Origin: Rhyacophila brunnea
Taxonomy: Eukaryota > Arthropoda > Insecta > Trichoptera > Rhyacophilidae
Direction of reading: 5' to 3'
Assembly (NCBI GenBank): GCA_022495005.1
Contig: JAGYXB010001356.1
Location: forward strand, 608,724 to 672,723
Length of the DNA: 64,000 bases
Shown: piece after piece, positions 1 through 10,868 of the stretch
Position numbering within the stretch: position 1 is the stretch's first letter
Layout of the letters: each line of letters begins with the position of its first letter
The notes under the pieces: generated by a model
The model's input: the letters and a program-made list of their open reading frames with translations, nothing else
Told to the model about the DNA's origin: nothing
Database searches by the model: none
Translations under genes and position numbers: made by a program

Positions 1-248
1 ACTAATTACGAGAACTATATTATTCGGGAGTAATTTTATATTAAAGAAACGCTTATTTAATATTATAAGTCAAGTATGCCATGAATTATTGGAAGTAAGT
101 ATGCTGAAAGCTAAGTTTAAAGAATGATCGAACGATTTTTGGTTCATATATTCATTTTGCTAACTTCTTGTTAATTATAAAAGAATTGCTTGTTTATAAT
201 ATAGATTTTTCTACGCCATATATATGTCAGCAATCTTTGTCTTTGATA
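1..248. other. AT-rich sequence, no feature seen
   Basis: No open frame, repeat pair or RNA-like signal was found in this stretch, which leads up to the target duplication of the first MITE. Confidence 0.5.
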
Positions 249-256
249 GTAGTGAC

Positions 257-972
257 TAGGGATTCCAATCCCGGGATCCCGAGCTATTTTCGATACCTAT
301 AAATCCCGGGATTGATAAACATAATCCCGAAACTTTCGGGATTGATTTTTTTTTAATCAATTTTTATGGAAAATAAAATTAAAAGGAAAGTATAACAGAA
401 AAAATACTTTTAATAACAAATAACTAAATTAGAAATAAACTGAGTTTGAATGAAGTTTGATTTATACCCATATGTAAGTTGCCGATTCATTATATTTTTT
501 CACATAAATTAATACAAATGGGAAGGATTGGAAAAAAACAATGCTTCGCACTTTTAGCATCATGACGTTTTATGGCAGTTTCATATTTGGCTGACTAATT
601 AGATTTATGAAGCGCAAAGGCCCTATACACCATGATTTGCTTTACTATTTTAAATCTCGCCAACCCATTCATTAAGCCTTTACTATCAGAAACAGCAAAC
701 TCATATTTAATTCACATTATTATTTATATTACAATATTATTTACTCCATTAAACTTATGTATGTTCAAGATTGTTGACAAGTTCAAGATTGAGAACGTTA
801 ACAATAAAAATGTCTTAAATAGTATAAATTATATTAGATTTATTTTTGACCGATTTTATCAATGTTATTTGCAAATATAAAAAAATTATATTAACTATGG
901 AAAAAATGCCAATCCCCCGAAATCATCCCGAAATCCCGGGATCAGAATTTTGGGTCGGGATTGGATTCTCTC
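257..972. mobile_element. hAT-type MITE with perfect 8-bp target duplication
   Basis: The 716-bp element is flanked by the direct repeat GTAGTGAC (249-256 and 973-980), the 8-bp duplication expected of hAT transposases. Its ends are inverted: TAGGGATTCCAATCCCG on the left and, read inward from the right, GAGAATCCAATCCCG. Several palindromic AATCCCGGGATT-like words lie just inside each end, as for subterminal transposase-binding repeats. The short frame at 632-880 has no recognisable domain, so the element is non-autonomous. Confidence 0.85.
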
Positions 973-980
973 GTAGTGAC

Positions 981-1520
981 CAAGACTAGAAACAGAACAC
1001 CTTTAAAATTTGTTGAGAAGGAATCACGAGTAGTTCTTTCAAGCATTGACAAATAGACAACAAACGTGTGTTCTCTTATAAAAGTAGGCTTAATTATATT
1101 AGTTTTGAAACAAAGTTAATTTTGTGAATTCTACTTTTAGTATTGTTGTTGGAATATTGTTATATAGTAAACACTTTCTTTCATATCATATAAAAATGGT
1201 TATAAATATATTGTCTGATATTTCCTAGCTGACTTTACATCACGTTTAACAAGCCATCATAGAGCCGACGAGGGTATATTCACAAGTATATATAGGGTAT
1301 AATAATTTGTAACGAAAATTATATTATAAGTAGGTAATAGCCAACCAACCAAGTTATAAGAAAATCAATAGGAAGTGTATAATAGGTACTTACATATTGT
1401 TTTGTACCTAATCATAACTCTCTGTGACCAACAATTTTTTTTTAAATATACAATATTCATCTACCTACTTGTCACTCACTTGTGACTAAGTGTCGCGATC
1501 ACTCTGGAGACCAGTGGGTT
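981..1520. other. No gene; AT-rich spacer
   Basis: Nothing beyond AT-rich sequence was recognised between two MITEs. Confidence 0.45.
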
Positions 1521-2019
1521 TATACACAAGACGGCTATCGATGGTTAAAGTGATAAATATTATCACTTTGCTATATTTATGTATTAAGGCGGTTAATTGT
1601 TACAATAAGTTAACTGTCAAAACTGTCTATGTCGCTCTAAAAGTTAACACAGCTAAGAGGCCATCCATGGACTGAAACCGTATACGGTTTAGATCCGTGT
1701 GCCATACTAAACTTATGATTTTTGATCATGAAAATATATTTTCACTACTGTGTAAGTGTAAGTGTATGGTATGAACGGATGCGATCAGATGCTTATAATA
1801 TACTTTGTGGAAATATATTTCCATGACCAGAAAAGAAAAGCTTGGTATGAGCACACGGTTCGAAACCGCATACGGTTTCAGTCCATGGATGGCCTATAAG
1901 AGAGGGGCTGTTAAAACATAGCATTTTTTGACAGTTTAGAGACGGTTAACCTAATACAACAATTAACCGCCTCAATATATACATATGATAAACTATCGTC
2001 GATAGCCGTCATGTGTATA
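1521..2019. mobile_element. Foldback MITE with long terminal inverted repeats
   Basis: Both ends carry TATACACA-GACGGCTATCGA-like sequence in inverted orientation, and similarity continues inward for most of each half. Both arms contain GGCGGTTAATTGTT and a GGCCATCCATGGACTG block. The arms meet around the palindrome AAACCGTATACGGTTT (about 1676-1691) and its mirror near 1865-1885. Flanking TA on both sides is compatible with a TA target duplication. There is no transposase. Related copies lie at 39861-40137 and, truncated, at 5215-5330. Confidence 0.75.
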
Positions 2020-2099
2020 GAATAGCTTCGCAAGACTCTTTGAGGATTGCACAACAAGTTTGGGTATTTTTGAAAATTTCGACGCTTCAAAAATGTATC

Positions 2100-2281
2100 T
2101 ACAGACCTACAAACTTATCAGTAGAATGGCCAAAAGTGGAACTACGAACTACCATAGTACGCCATTTTAAAATTTCATTCGAATATAAGATTTTGTTCAG
2201 TTACGAGTCTTGATTGGGTAGTTTTTGATAGTGGCTCAGGGGATAGGAATCCCATTCTTCAGATAAGTTTGTAGGTCTGTA
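2100..2281. mobile_element. 182-bp MITE with 20-bp perfect terminal inverted repeats
   Basis: The sequence at 2100-2119 (starting TACAGACCTACAAAC) is the exact reverse complement of 2262-2281, and pairing continues about 10 bases further with two mismatches. The interior has no coding capacity. The superfamily is unassigned because no clear target duplication is visible. Confidence 0.75.
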
Positions 2282-2401
2282 ACACCGAATGCAATGCTTA
2301 ATAGTTTTTTACGAGTAACGGTTGTTAGCCGCAAAACATTTGTATATTTGTCTATATCATAAAATACGCTTTTAAAAAACATGTAATTTTTACCATAAAT
2401 C

Positions 2402-2466
2402 TTAGCCGAATCGAACCCGTACCAATGGCTTCGGATACAGGCGGTCTGCCAAGCACCTTAGGGTAA
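2402..2466 (-). repeat. tRNA-like / SINE-head fragment
   Basis: Read on the - strand, the segment holds GGGTTCGATTC, a good RNA polymerase III box B, about 45 bases after a box-A-like GCTTGGCAGA stretch. A complete cloverleaf is not convincing, so it is taken as a decayed tRNA pseudogene or SINE head and not a functional tRNA. Confidence 0.4.
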
Positions 2467-4759
2467 TGAATATATACCTATGCCATCTGAATTCAATTGA
2501 TGCTCTGATTCCTTTTGATTCATAAGAAATGAGCACGAGCAATGGTTACTCGTTGTTAAATATCTTTATATTTTTTGACGTTTTTGGTTTCTTTTTAAAA
2601 CTTTTATTTTCATATTCGCAGCGGTATAATATGTTTAAATGATATACGAATATAATATAAAGTGATTGACAACCTTGTTACATAGGGAGTTGAAATACCA
2701 AACATCTGATAATAAATTCATATCCATCATTATTTTGAAATCCATTTCCGCATCCCCGGACACCCACGCAATGATGTTTTGTTTTTCTTCGTGGCGGGCC
2801 GAATTCATATAGTTTCCCACCCCTGGGGCGAGAAGGAATGGGTAGTTATTTCCCGACAGTAGGGTTCATTAGATTGTCATTCGCTCATTCGGACGTGAGC
2901 TAATTTTATAAGCAGTGGTTGTAAACTAGATATAATAATTAAATATCATTACACATTATTTATATAATAATATACCGGTTAGTTTAAGCATCAAATAAAA
3001 ACATACGAGAAAAACGATGTCGTTGTAATACCAATATAGGAGATTGAGTAGCGGGAACCACCATCACTTCCGGGGCTGCCACCATAACTTTTCGTTGTTA
3101 TAGCATGGTTTGACCAGGCTGCTATAATTAATCCAAAATTAGTATACAATTAATGATTTGATCTTATTTAAATACTTTATTGGATTAGCTGTTTATTAGA
3201 CAAGTTGGATACTTAATACTTGCGATATATTCACACGGATAAGGATTATAGGAAACAAAAGTATCATAACTATCGACCTATACACGAACTACACACGACC
3301 TACGACATACATCACAATTTATATTATTACTTCCCACAACATTTTGGGAACATACATACTCTTTAAAATCACACAATAATTCTATCCTATAATCGGTACT
3401 TAATCTACATGTATGTATCCCTTATTTATTAATAGAAAGACATCCCTTTCAATATAATAAATATTACTCTGGAATTTTTGTCAGTTATTGATTTATATAA
3501 TTATATTGATTCACATCTTATATCTAATAATATTTTATAACATCGTATATACTTTGTCTCATGTAGATGAATAACAAAATAAACTGCGCATCTCATATTA
3601 TGCGGATCCATCAAGAACCAAGTTAGGCACGTAGGTAAGGAGTGAGAACCATGACCACTTCCCGGCATGGCACTATAACTTGTCGTATATACTATCGTCT
3701 CAGGTAAAGGGAATGGACGCCAGGACAATTGGACGCCGCACTGTCGTAGACACGTATACAGAATGTACACGACGAATTTTAATCAGTTTCTATCTACTAT
3801 GTAGTAGTTTAAATTCATTTTACTCTTAAGGCGATGTCTTTGGCCTAAATTACACATATAATGTGACTTTCACGCCATCTATTTATATTTACAGGCATCT
3901 ACCATGAATTTCTAAAAATCTGTTACTAAAAACTTTGGTCGATTCCAACCAGATGGCAGTAAGTTACCATAATAAGTTAATAATGAAATTGCCAGATGAA
4001 AAAAAACGCTAGACAAAAATTCATTTACATATTATAAGAATATAATATATTCTACTTACTATAATATTATTATATATATATACTTATTCAAATAATTATT
4101 ATTTTTTTTAAATAAGTACAATATTTTATTATATCGTATTGACATTTTTATGATAGTATATTATAATATATTGTAGGTATATAATTTGATCAAATTCAAT
4201 TACACAAAAAACGTTGTTTATGGAATTACCTTCACTTATTATAATATAAAAAAGTTCTACTAGTTATTTTGTAATATGTGACAATCTAATTCACTGTGAA
4301 TTGACACATATAATTTAAAATCGTCTGCCAAGAGTAAAAACTGGATTCCATTGATAACATTGACAATGTCACAAGATTTGATATAATACACGTGATATGA
4401 TATAAGAAAATAAAATATAATCGCTAAGACACTTCGCTTTCTTCCATTTGTTGTGATGCAAGTGCTTTAATCGTATGTCCAATCACGAGAGTCCTTTTTG
4501 CTGTACGGCGTGGGTACGGGGAATTTGAAAAAGAAAGTTAGTAAGCGTCCTTTGTAAACCATGTACGGACCTGTGTAACTAATTGTAAAAACAAAATATG
4601 TAATGGACTATAAAGTAACGTTGTCCAACCAAATATTAAAATATATAACGCTAAGACCGCACGAGAAAGACTTAGTGTTTTATTTAATTTTACCAACATA
4701 TATAAATCCTTTTTTTATCTTTTTTTTGTGAATCCGGGGTTCGATGGACACCTGAGCTA
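2467..4759. other. No gene; AT-rich with a weak direct repeat
   Basis: No exon or transposon gene was recognised. A weakly similar pair of about 60 bp (near 3050-3110 and 3640-3700, both with GAACCA, CACTTCC and TATAACTT words) suggests remnants of one repeat family. The stretch 4020-4160 is nearly pure A/T. Confidence 0.4.
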
Positions 4760-5103
4760 GCCGCTGGAACCCCGGGTATCTCAATTTCTTATCTCTGAAA
4801 ACTGCTTGAGATTCATACAGGATAAGAAATGAGATGAATACAAATTGAAATCACCAATGATGGTTATACAATTATCAACTGGCAAGTTTTCAAAGTATGA
4901 AAAGAACGAATTATATGCATCGCGAGACGATCGCGGTGGAAAATACACGCAACAGTGAAAAATGACCCATTTCACCGTAATCGAATAATAACGACGTCAA
5001 TAGCTGCAGCAAAGTGACAGTCAACAACAGATATACTATCTGGTCGGTCGGAGCGTACAGCAATGAGAACGCCACCACCTCTCTGCCCAAAATAAAAATT
5101 GCA
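4760..5103 (-). pseudogene. LINE endonuclease-domain fragment
   Basis: The - strand encodes pieces of an apurinic-endonuclease-like (EEP) domain typical of LINE ORF2. One frame upstream of 4975 gives RGGGVLIAVRSD and AAAIDVVIIRL. The 4781-4975 frame gives YFPPRSSRDAYNSFFSYF and then CITIIGDFNL, where GDFN is the conserved catalytic Asp-Asn motif. The pieces need a frame change near 4975. No reverse transcriptase follows, so this is a short relic. Confidence 0.7.
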
Positions 5104-5184
5104 TTATAGTGAATTTTTTTTTAGCTTTATAAGCTGGCGACCCCACAGAAAACCCGTCGCGTTCCGAGGTTGGGAACCCTTGGT
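5104..5184 (-). mobile_element. Possible hAT terminal fragment
   Basis: On the - strand the segment begins AAGGGTTCCCAACCTCGG and continues with GGGTCGCCAGC. This resembles the GGTTCCCAACC-type ends of some hAT elements. The opposite end and a target duplication were not found. Confidence 0.35.
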
Positions 5185-5214
5185 CTAAACAGTCATCTCG
5201 CTCGAAAGTTTAGC

Positions 5215-5330
5215 TTTGCCAAGAAAAGTGCTGTTAAAACATAGCACTTATTGTAACAATTACAACAATTGGATACAAACCTTCTTTAGATAGCAGCGGG
5301 AAGCGTCTTGCGTACATAGTCTAAGGAATA
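5215..5330. mobile_element. Truncated copy of the 1521-2019 / 39861-40137 MITE family
   Basis: It shares GCTGTTAAAACATAGCA with the copy at 1521-2019 and in inverted form with 39861-40137. It then continues ACTTATTGTAACAATTACAA, GGATACAAAC and GATAGCAGC like the right half of the 39.9-kb copy. The left half is missing. Confidence 0.55.
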
Positions 5331-6299
5331 GACACGCTGGATCCAAACACATGTTTGTGAAAAATTGTTTAGGTTTAGGAATCAGGTTATAGAAAGTATT
5401 GAGAATACTAGACGTGTTGAAAATAAATCTTGGTGAATATCTTCACCTTGGAAGTGAATAGAGGTAATCCACACAAAATTCAAAAACGTTTTTATTTGAC
5501 CAAACAATTTTTGAAATACTTATTGGTTATAATTATTATTATGGTGAAGAAAAATAACTGATTTTTTTACAGGAACATGTATTTCCATCAAATTTGCTAA
5601 ACAATCTAATACACAAATGACATCCGTGAAGCTCTATTCACTTCCAAGGCGACGATATCAGGAAAACATGTATAATAAATAGTAAAACGCATGCGTAGAT
5701 TAGAAATGCTTTTTATTATCGCTCAAGTCCGACAATTCTAGGAATATATTCTGGAAGAATTGCCAAAGAAACCAAAATAACCACTAAATAAACTAACTAT
5801 ATATGGTATATAATTATATAAAAAAGTTCCACTAGTTATTTTCATTAAAACATTTTAGAATATAAATCATTGGTTACATTGTATAGCATTGTAAATTAAT
5901 AATAATTATGAGATATCGTTATAAGCATAGAACACGAAAAATCTGAAAACCATCGTGAAAATCCACGAAACAAGCATGGCATGCATAAACAGCTACAAAA
6001 GAAGTTGTTTATTCTAATGAAGTATATATAATAAGCAATATTATTGAAGTTAACCCACGAGCCATCACGTGGCCCTACATTGGTTGATGTGAAGCATCTA
6101 GTTCAGTTTTAGGCTGGGAATGCCCTAGGAAAAGATACCCAGGACTAAGGTTGCTACGCTCAAAGTGAGCTCTGACTGAGTTTAAAGAAGTTACCTACTT
6201 TCTAATGCAAAGTTCCGGGGAGAGAAGAGCGCAAGGAAATTATTAAAATAAAAATAATTCTATTGTATATATAAAAAAATAATGAAGCTAATCATACGA
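5331..6299. other. No gene recognised
   Basis: AT-rich sequence without convincing coding or repeat structure. Confidence 0.4.
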
Positions 6300-6309
6300 A
6301 CAGCAAAAA

Positions 6310-6985
6310 TTACGTGTAGAGATCTTCACGCCCGCAGTAAGACGCCGCAAATTTTTTAAATGCAGGATAATTGGCCTTAGTAGCAACCAAGTCGGACGGC
6401 CCGATGGGCCCAACAGCTAGTTGGACCGACCTGAGCATCTCCTCCCGTTCGGGAGCACATTCTAAGACATTCCCAGAGGATGTGGTTGGCATCCTGAATT
6501 ACCCCTCCGCATGGACATGTCGGACGGCTTACAAGTCCAAGCTCAAAGAGCTTGCCAGCGAACCCACCGTGTCCAATCACAAATTGATCGGTGTGATGGT
6601 CAGGAGTCAGATATTTGGTTATCTCCAATCGCCATTTAATGTCTGGAAAAAATTAAAATGTGTGCCGGCCCTTGGTTGATTCATTCCACCGTCACTGCCA
6701 GGTCTTCTATGCCGCGTCAAGCGTCAATAGACGTATAGTCAGGTTACTTTTTCAGCAACAAGGTATTCAGGGCAAGGTGAAAGTCACCAACAACGGCCTC
6801 CTCACCTTTGAGGAGCTTCGTTGACGGACCGCTGACCTGTATGTGCAGGTCAAGTGGAAGAATGCGGCCAGGACCGGAAGCGCGTCCGTTGAAGTTGATC
6901 GGTAGGCCTTTGTGATTTCTAAGAGCGCACTACGTAGTCTATCAGTTTTATGGATACGCGAAATTCCATGTCCAAATGTCAAGGA
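6310..6985 (-). pseudogene. LINE ORF2 C-terminal relic
   Basis: Two - strand frames match the end of ORF2 of R1-like non-LTR retrotransposons. The upstream piece (about 6767-6982) has EITKAYRSTSTDALPVLA, typical of the segment after the reverse transcriptase. The downstream piece (6377-6628) has FVIGHGGFAGKLFELGL and the zinc-knuckle-like CPCGG...HILWEC. The two are in different frames, so the copy is dead. It is 5'-truncated and ends next to the Mutator-like element; no poly(A) tail is clear on its 3' side. Confidence 0.75.
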
Positions 6986-7033
6986 AAACTATGACATATT
7001 TATTGCGAGAATTATATCAGAAGTCAACATAAA

Positions 7034-8605
7034 TTACTTTTTTATTTTCTTCGCTTTAGTTTGCAAATTATTTAATATAAACTCGGGTTCGCGAATTCTC
7101 ATACCCCGTTGGATACGGCTATCAGCTAATTCTGGAAGAAGGCAATCATTATAAAAACTTATCAAACGCGGTAGAACACGTGTCTCAAACTGTGGATCTG
7201 GCAAAAGTCGTATGATTTCGATTCCACTGTCGGCATATACAATTAAATCACAGTATTCCTTCTTCGCAATGTACAACTGTCCCTGTATTTGAAACCAATA
7301 ATTATGTGATTCTTTTAAGTGAAGTACAGAGTTCACAATAGTTAAACATAATATATTGTTTTGTAATGCTGCCTCTAAGATTGGTTTGGAACCGATGGAC
7401 GGAAGACATTTAACTTCTATCAACCCATTTTCCCCAATTAAACCGTCGGGGCTTGCTCCTAAAAATGGGAATTCCGTTCTTACAAAAAGACCACAAGGCA
7501 TAACAGTGACTTTGTTTTTTGCTTCATATAAAGCAATAGCAGTGCGTTCATTCTTCCTGCCATACATTATATCCTTTGTCACAATATCACTTGGGAAAAG
7601 CATATTTTTAACAGTATTATGCCGTGGTGTCGTATTTCTCATTTTGAAAATATTCCCAAACTTAGATGCTGTCAAACGTTTATGCCTGGCATCAATCCAC
7701 AAATAATTTTCACTTTGCCCTACTGTCGCCAACTGCAATTGCTTACAATCTGTATCGCAAGAAACCCCAGCCTGTAAAGATTCCATAATTTCTTTCATTT
7801 TCTCCTGTAAGTCCAACTGTGGAATATCTGAATCGGCAGCATGCGGGCCATATTCACAGTCAGCTTGGTTGCTTACAGGAACAGTTGGTTTTTTATACCT
7901 GGAAGTTAAATCTAAACGTCTCGCCTTAAGACGATTTTGACGATTTAGCCGACTAATAACAACACTTTTAATTATTCGACTAGGAGACATACCGGTTATA
8001 TTTTTATGCATACCTAAAATATGTGCTGACCCCAGCGAATGAGCTAGTCCAGCACCATAACATCTACCCTTATAACTACTGCCTCTGGAGAAATCAACTC
8101 TTTTTCCACCTGTCAATTTGCTCACCAATGACATATAATTTTCTGCCGAGTTTGTGGTAACATTCGTTACCAGTCTATCAGCTTTTTGAATTATTCCGTC
8201 TAGATGGAGGCGTATACCTTTCATCATCAAAGATTTTTCCAAATATGGTACATTGTTTATATCAGGATGTGTCTTCTTGCAGTAATCTGCACGGCACTCA
8301 GAGTGTTCGCCAAATACATGATTGGGTCCATTTTTCAAATCCAACTTTAACTGAGTGATATTGCCTTCGCATCGTTTTATAGCGCATCGTGCAGCACTTT
8401 TGAGACGTTTAATCTCCTTCCGCAATAAACTTCGGCTTTTCGTATCGTATTTTACGTTATTAACCATCGTATAAAGTTTGCTAGTGTAGCATTTGACCAT
8501 GTAATTCGCGCATTCCATTTTTTTAATTTTATACCCAAACGGTGCTCTCTCACGCACCCTAGCAAATACACTTGAATCACCATCCCCTATTAAAATTTTA
8601 CCCAT
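7034..8605 (-). CDS. Mutator-like transposase C-terminal half with YqaJ-type exonuclease domain
   Basis: The 523-codon frame starts inside the transposase catalytic region (LIGDGDSSVF, residues 5-14, likely the second acidic residue of the active site). A basic, Cys-rich linker follows. Residues about 300-460 form a YqaJ-type phage-recombinase nuclease: RHKRLTASKFG, then GRKNERTA (Glu353), GASPDGL (Asp387), IEVKC (Glu397, Lys399) and QIQGQ (Gln439-443). All expected catalytic positions of the PD-(D/E)xK fold are present. The unit's N-terminal half lies upstream at 8643-9755 in another frame, so the ATG at 8605 is probably not a real start. An exonuclease joined to a transposase could act in excision or end processing, but that is inference. 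Confidence 0.8.
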   Translation of the reverse strand: MGKILIGDGDSSVFARVRERAPFGYKIKKMECANYMVKCYTSKLYTMVNNVKYDTKSRSLLRKEIKRLKSAARCAIKRCEGNITQLKLDLKNGPNHVFGEHSECRADYCKKTHPDINNVPYLEKSLMMKGIRLHLDGIIQKADRLVTNVTTNSAENYMSLVSKLTGGKRVDFSRGSSYKGRCYGAGLAHSLGSAHILGMHKNITGMSPSRIIKSVVISRLNRQNRLKARRLDLTSRYKKPTVPVSNQADCEYGPHAADSDIPQLDLQEKMKEIMESLQAGVSCDTDCKQLQLATVGQSENYLWIDARHKRLTASKFGNIFKMRNTTPRHNTVKNMLFPSDIVTKDIMYGRKNERTAIALYEAKNKVTVMPCGLFVRTEFPFLGASPDGLIGENGLIEVKCLPSIGSKPILEAALQNNILCLTIVNSVLHLKESHNYWFQIQGQLYIAKKEYCDLIVYADSGIEIIRLLPDPQFETRVLPRLISFYNDCLLPELADSRIQRGMRIREPEFILNNLQTKAKKIKK

Positions 8606-8642
8606 ACTTGATGTTTGTCAAAAATATAATTTAGTCCCTCAA

Positions 8643-9755
8643 CTACAATGGTTTGCTCCATGCCTGTCGATGGTCAGAAAAAGATATATTACACTCATGT
8701 TTCTTAGCTGGTTTTTTTTCATTGGCTGCGATGGTACAAATGTGGCAATATTTGTTCTTAACACCTAGGTAAAGAAGTTTTCCTGTTCGTTTTCCGATGA
8801 TGCATGCCACTCCGGATTTGGCAGAAAAACTATGGCCATAACTCCTTCTTGACCAACCTCCGTCAACAATGACCGTTATATAGGGGTGTTTTTCATCAAT
8901 TTCATTATTTTCTATAGCCAACTGTTTCTCGATCTCTATATCCTTCGACATTTGATCCCACAAATGAGTTTTCCATGACTGGCCAACTTTTTTTTCATGC
9001 CTTTGGAACGTTCCCGAAGACATGAATGGAATTCCCACAATACCGCATAATTCCTGTGCCTGACTGTAACCAATCCCGATATTTAAAGATCCCCAAACAA
9101 ATGATGTATTAATCGTAGACGTTTGGGGTTCAGTTAATACTGACGCTGTTTTCTCACAACACCTGCATTCAAAATGCAATGTTGACTTAATACCGTCTCT
9201 TGTTTCTCTTTTTAGGACCATTTTTCCTCCAGTGCATTTTAACGGATGACTAAAGACTTGTTCCATCTGTTTAAACAGGTATCCAATGTCGACGATGCGT
9301 CTGCCAGAAGGCATAGAGCTCTGGATGTCTTCGTCGACACAATTGTACTCAACGACTAAAGGTGGTAGATTGTCCGAATCATCTGTGATGGTTATATCCA
9401 AATCATTATATATTACCGGAACAGGTTCGATAACCGATGGTTTAGGTCCAGTCGTTTTCGAATACGTTTTCAATTTTTTCGGCCAACAGCTCTGAATGTC
9501 TTCACAACTCTCAAGTCTTACACAATAATTGTGCTCATCTGTCAATACTGGAAGATTGTCTGGGTCATCCGAGATGGATACATCACTATTTATCACCGGA
9601 ATTGGTTCACAAGCAACGGCTGTGTTGGATGATACTAACTTCCGTTTCCTAAAGTATTCATCACGACTTTCCATCAATATTTTGGTAGTTTTAGATAGTT
9701 TTGTATTTTTTCTAGTGTAGGACTTTAGGAGAAATAGGAGGATATTTTTTAACAC
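8643..9755 (-). CDS. Mutator-like transposase N-terminal half
   Basis: The frame is 370 codons. Residues about 150-370 resemble the Mutator-like transposase domain of arthropod elements: a Cys-rich strip (FECRCC), QAQELCGIVGIPFMSSGTF, and TVIVDGGWSRRSYGH, in which Asp298 is the probable first catalytic acid. CHIC and HEC residues follow. The frame stops at 8643-8645. A third frame (8590-8661) is open across the gap and bridges to the downstream ORF, so two frameshifts separate the halves and this copy is probably inactive. The likely start is Met28 (MESRDEYFRKRKL), not the first ATG. Residues 50-92 and 110-149 are an internal duplication of an acidic DIQS-ending motif. Confidence 0.75.
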   Translation of the reverse strand: MLKNILLFLLKSYTRKNTKLSKTTKILMESRDEYFRKRKLVSSNTAVACEPIPVINSDVSISDDPDNLPVLTDEHNYCVRLESCEDIQSCWPKKLKTYSKTTGPKPSVIEPVPVIYNDLDITITDDSDNLPPLVVEYNCVDEDIQSSMPSGRRIVDIGYLFKQMEQVFSHPLKCTGGKMVLKRETRDGIKSTLHFECRCCEKTASVLTEPQTSTINTSFVWGSLNIGIGYSQAQELCGIVGIPFMSSGTFQRHEKKVGQSWKTHLWDQMSKDIEIEKQLAIENNEIDEKHPYITVIVDGGWSRRSYGHSFSAKSGVACIIGKRTGKLLYLGVKNKYCHICTIAANEKKPAKKHECNISFSDHRQAWSKPL

Positions 9756-9780
9756 TTACACATGGCACATCCATAATTAT

Positions 9781-10719
9781 TAATAAAATATAGGTACTAG
9801 ATCAATATGTAACAAAGATTTATATTCACTTATCACACACCTCTGGTATTCACTATTTAATTAAACTACACTGAATATGAGATGTAATTTAAACACTCAC
9901 AATATAATTTATCACAACAATATCACGTAATTTGCACTGAGTAACATAAATTATATAAAAATGCATAAAACAAGAATAACAACACGCCAAACGTCAGTAG
10001 CTACAACATAACCTAATAAAATAATTTTGGTTGCAGAAAATCATACAATGTGTGATTTCTTCACCAAAAATCAATCAATAATCACACGACCTACTTAGTA
10101 ACGAAAATGTTACTGATTAGTCAATTAATTTATAATTAATTACAATTATTATAATTAATTAATAAAAAGAAAAAATTGATTGGCGGTTGGCGAAAACGCG
10201 TGGTGATTATTGATGGTGCTGCCATGTCAAAATGCGAGATTTGTTTATTTTTATCATAAATAATGGTATAAAATAGTTGTAATTTAAGCAAATACTAATT
10301 GAAAATAATTTTCAGTATCAAATTTTGAATATAGGCAGGTTCCTACGTATATTAAGTAAATATTGTAATTTTAATTTGTTAAGTTATTTTTATTCATATG
10401 GCAATTTCGCATAGAAGTTTAACACAAACTGATTTTTGCAAATCTTCAGAGAAAAATGTTACCTTTTGTCTTGTCTATGTGTGAGTTTCATTTTCAACGT
10501 CATGTTATGGTTGTGTGTGTATTTTGTATGAAGGTATTTTGTTTCCAAATAATTCCACGACGGCAGCACTATACGGCCAAGCGTCGGCTAAGTGTTGTCA
10601 GCATGTTGCCAATTCGAGCAATTATTATGGTTTCGATTTCTATCGATTCGTTAATATACAAAAATACAAGATTAAATTTAAATAACTGCCGTAAAAATTA
10701 ATAAATAATATTTTTAATA
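9781..10719. other. No gene recognised; 5' flank of the Mutator-like unit
   Basis: AT-rich. It may contain the unrecognised right terminus of the Mutator-like element. No exon was identified. Confidence 0.4.
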
Positions 10720-10868
10720 GAAACGCTAAGCGTTATTCGCGATAAATTGCGTGTAAGCCGAGATTTTTCGATTTTAATTGCGTGCTTTCTAACCTCTAAA
10801 TCGATGTTTTTAAATTTGAAAAAAGAGATATAAGGATATAATAAATTCCAATTTTCGCTTAGCGTTTC
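10720..10868. repeat. Small inverted-repeat element
   Basis: GAAACGCTAAGCG at 10720-10732 is the exact reverse complement of 10856-10868. The 149-bp span has MITE-like form, but no target duplication or second copy was seen. Confidence 0.45.

Larger units (their letters stand above)
6990..9780 (-). mobile_element. Mutator-like element coding unit (termini not defined)
   Basis: The two frames at 8643-9755 and 7034-8605 form one transposase-plus-nuclease unit read on the - strand. I could not find terminal inverted repeats or a 9-bp target duplication in the flanks, so the limits given are only those of the coding part plus a few bases. Confidence 0.6.

Noticed and set aside
2402..2466. A functional tRNA gene
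   Set aside because: Box B is good but no full cloverleaf with paired acceptor stem could be built by eye.
6310..6679. The + strand frame at 6371-6679 as a gene
   Set aside because: It is the antisense shadow of the LINE C-terminal fragment.
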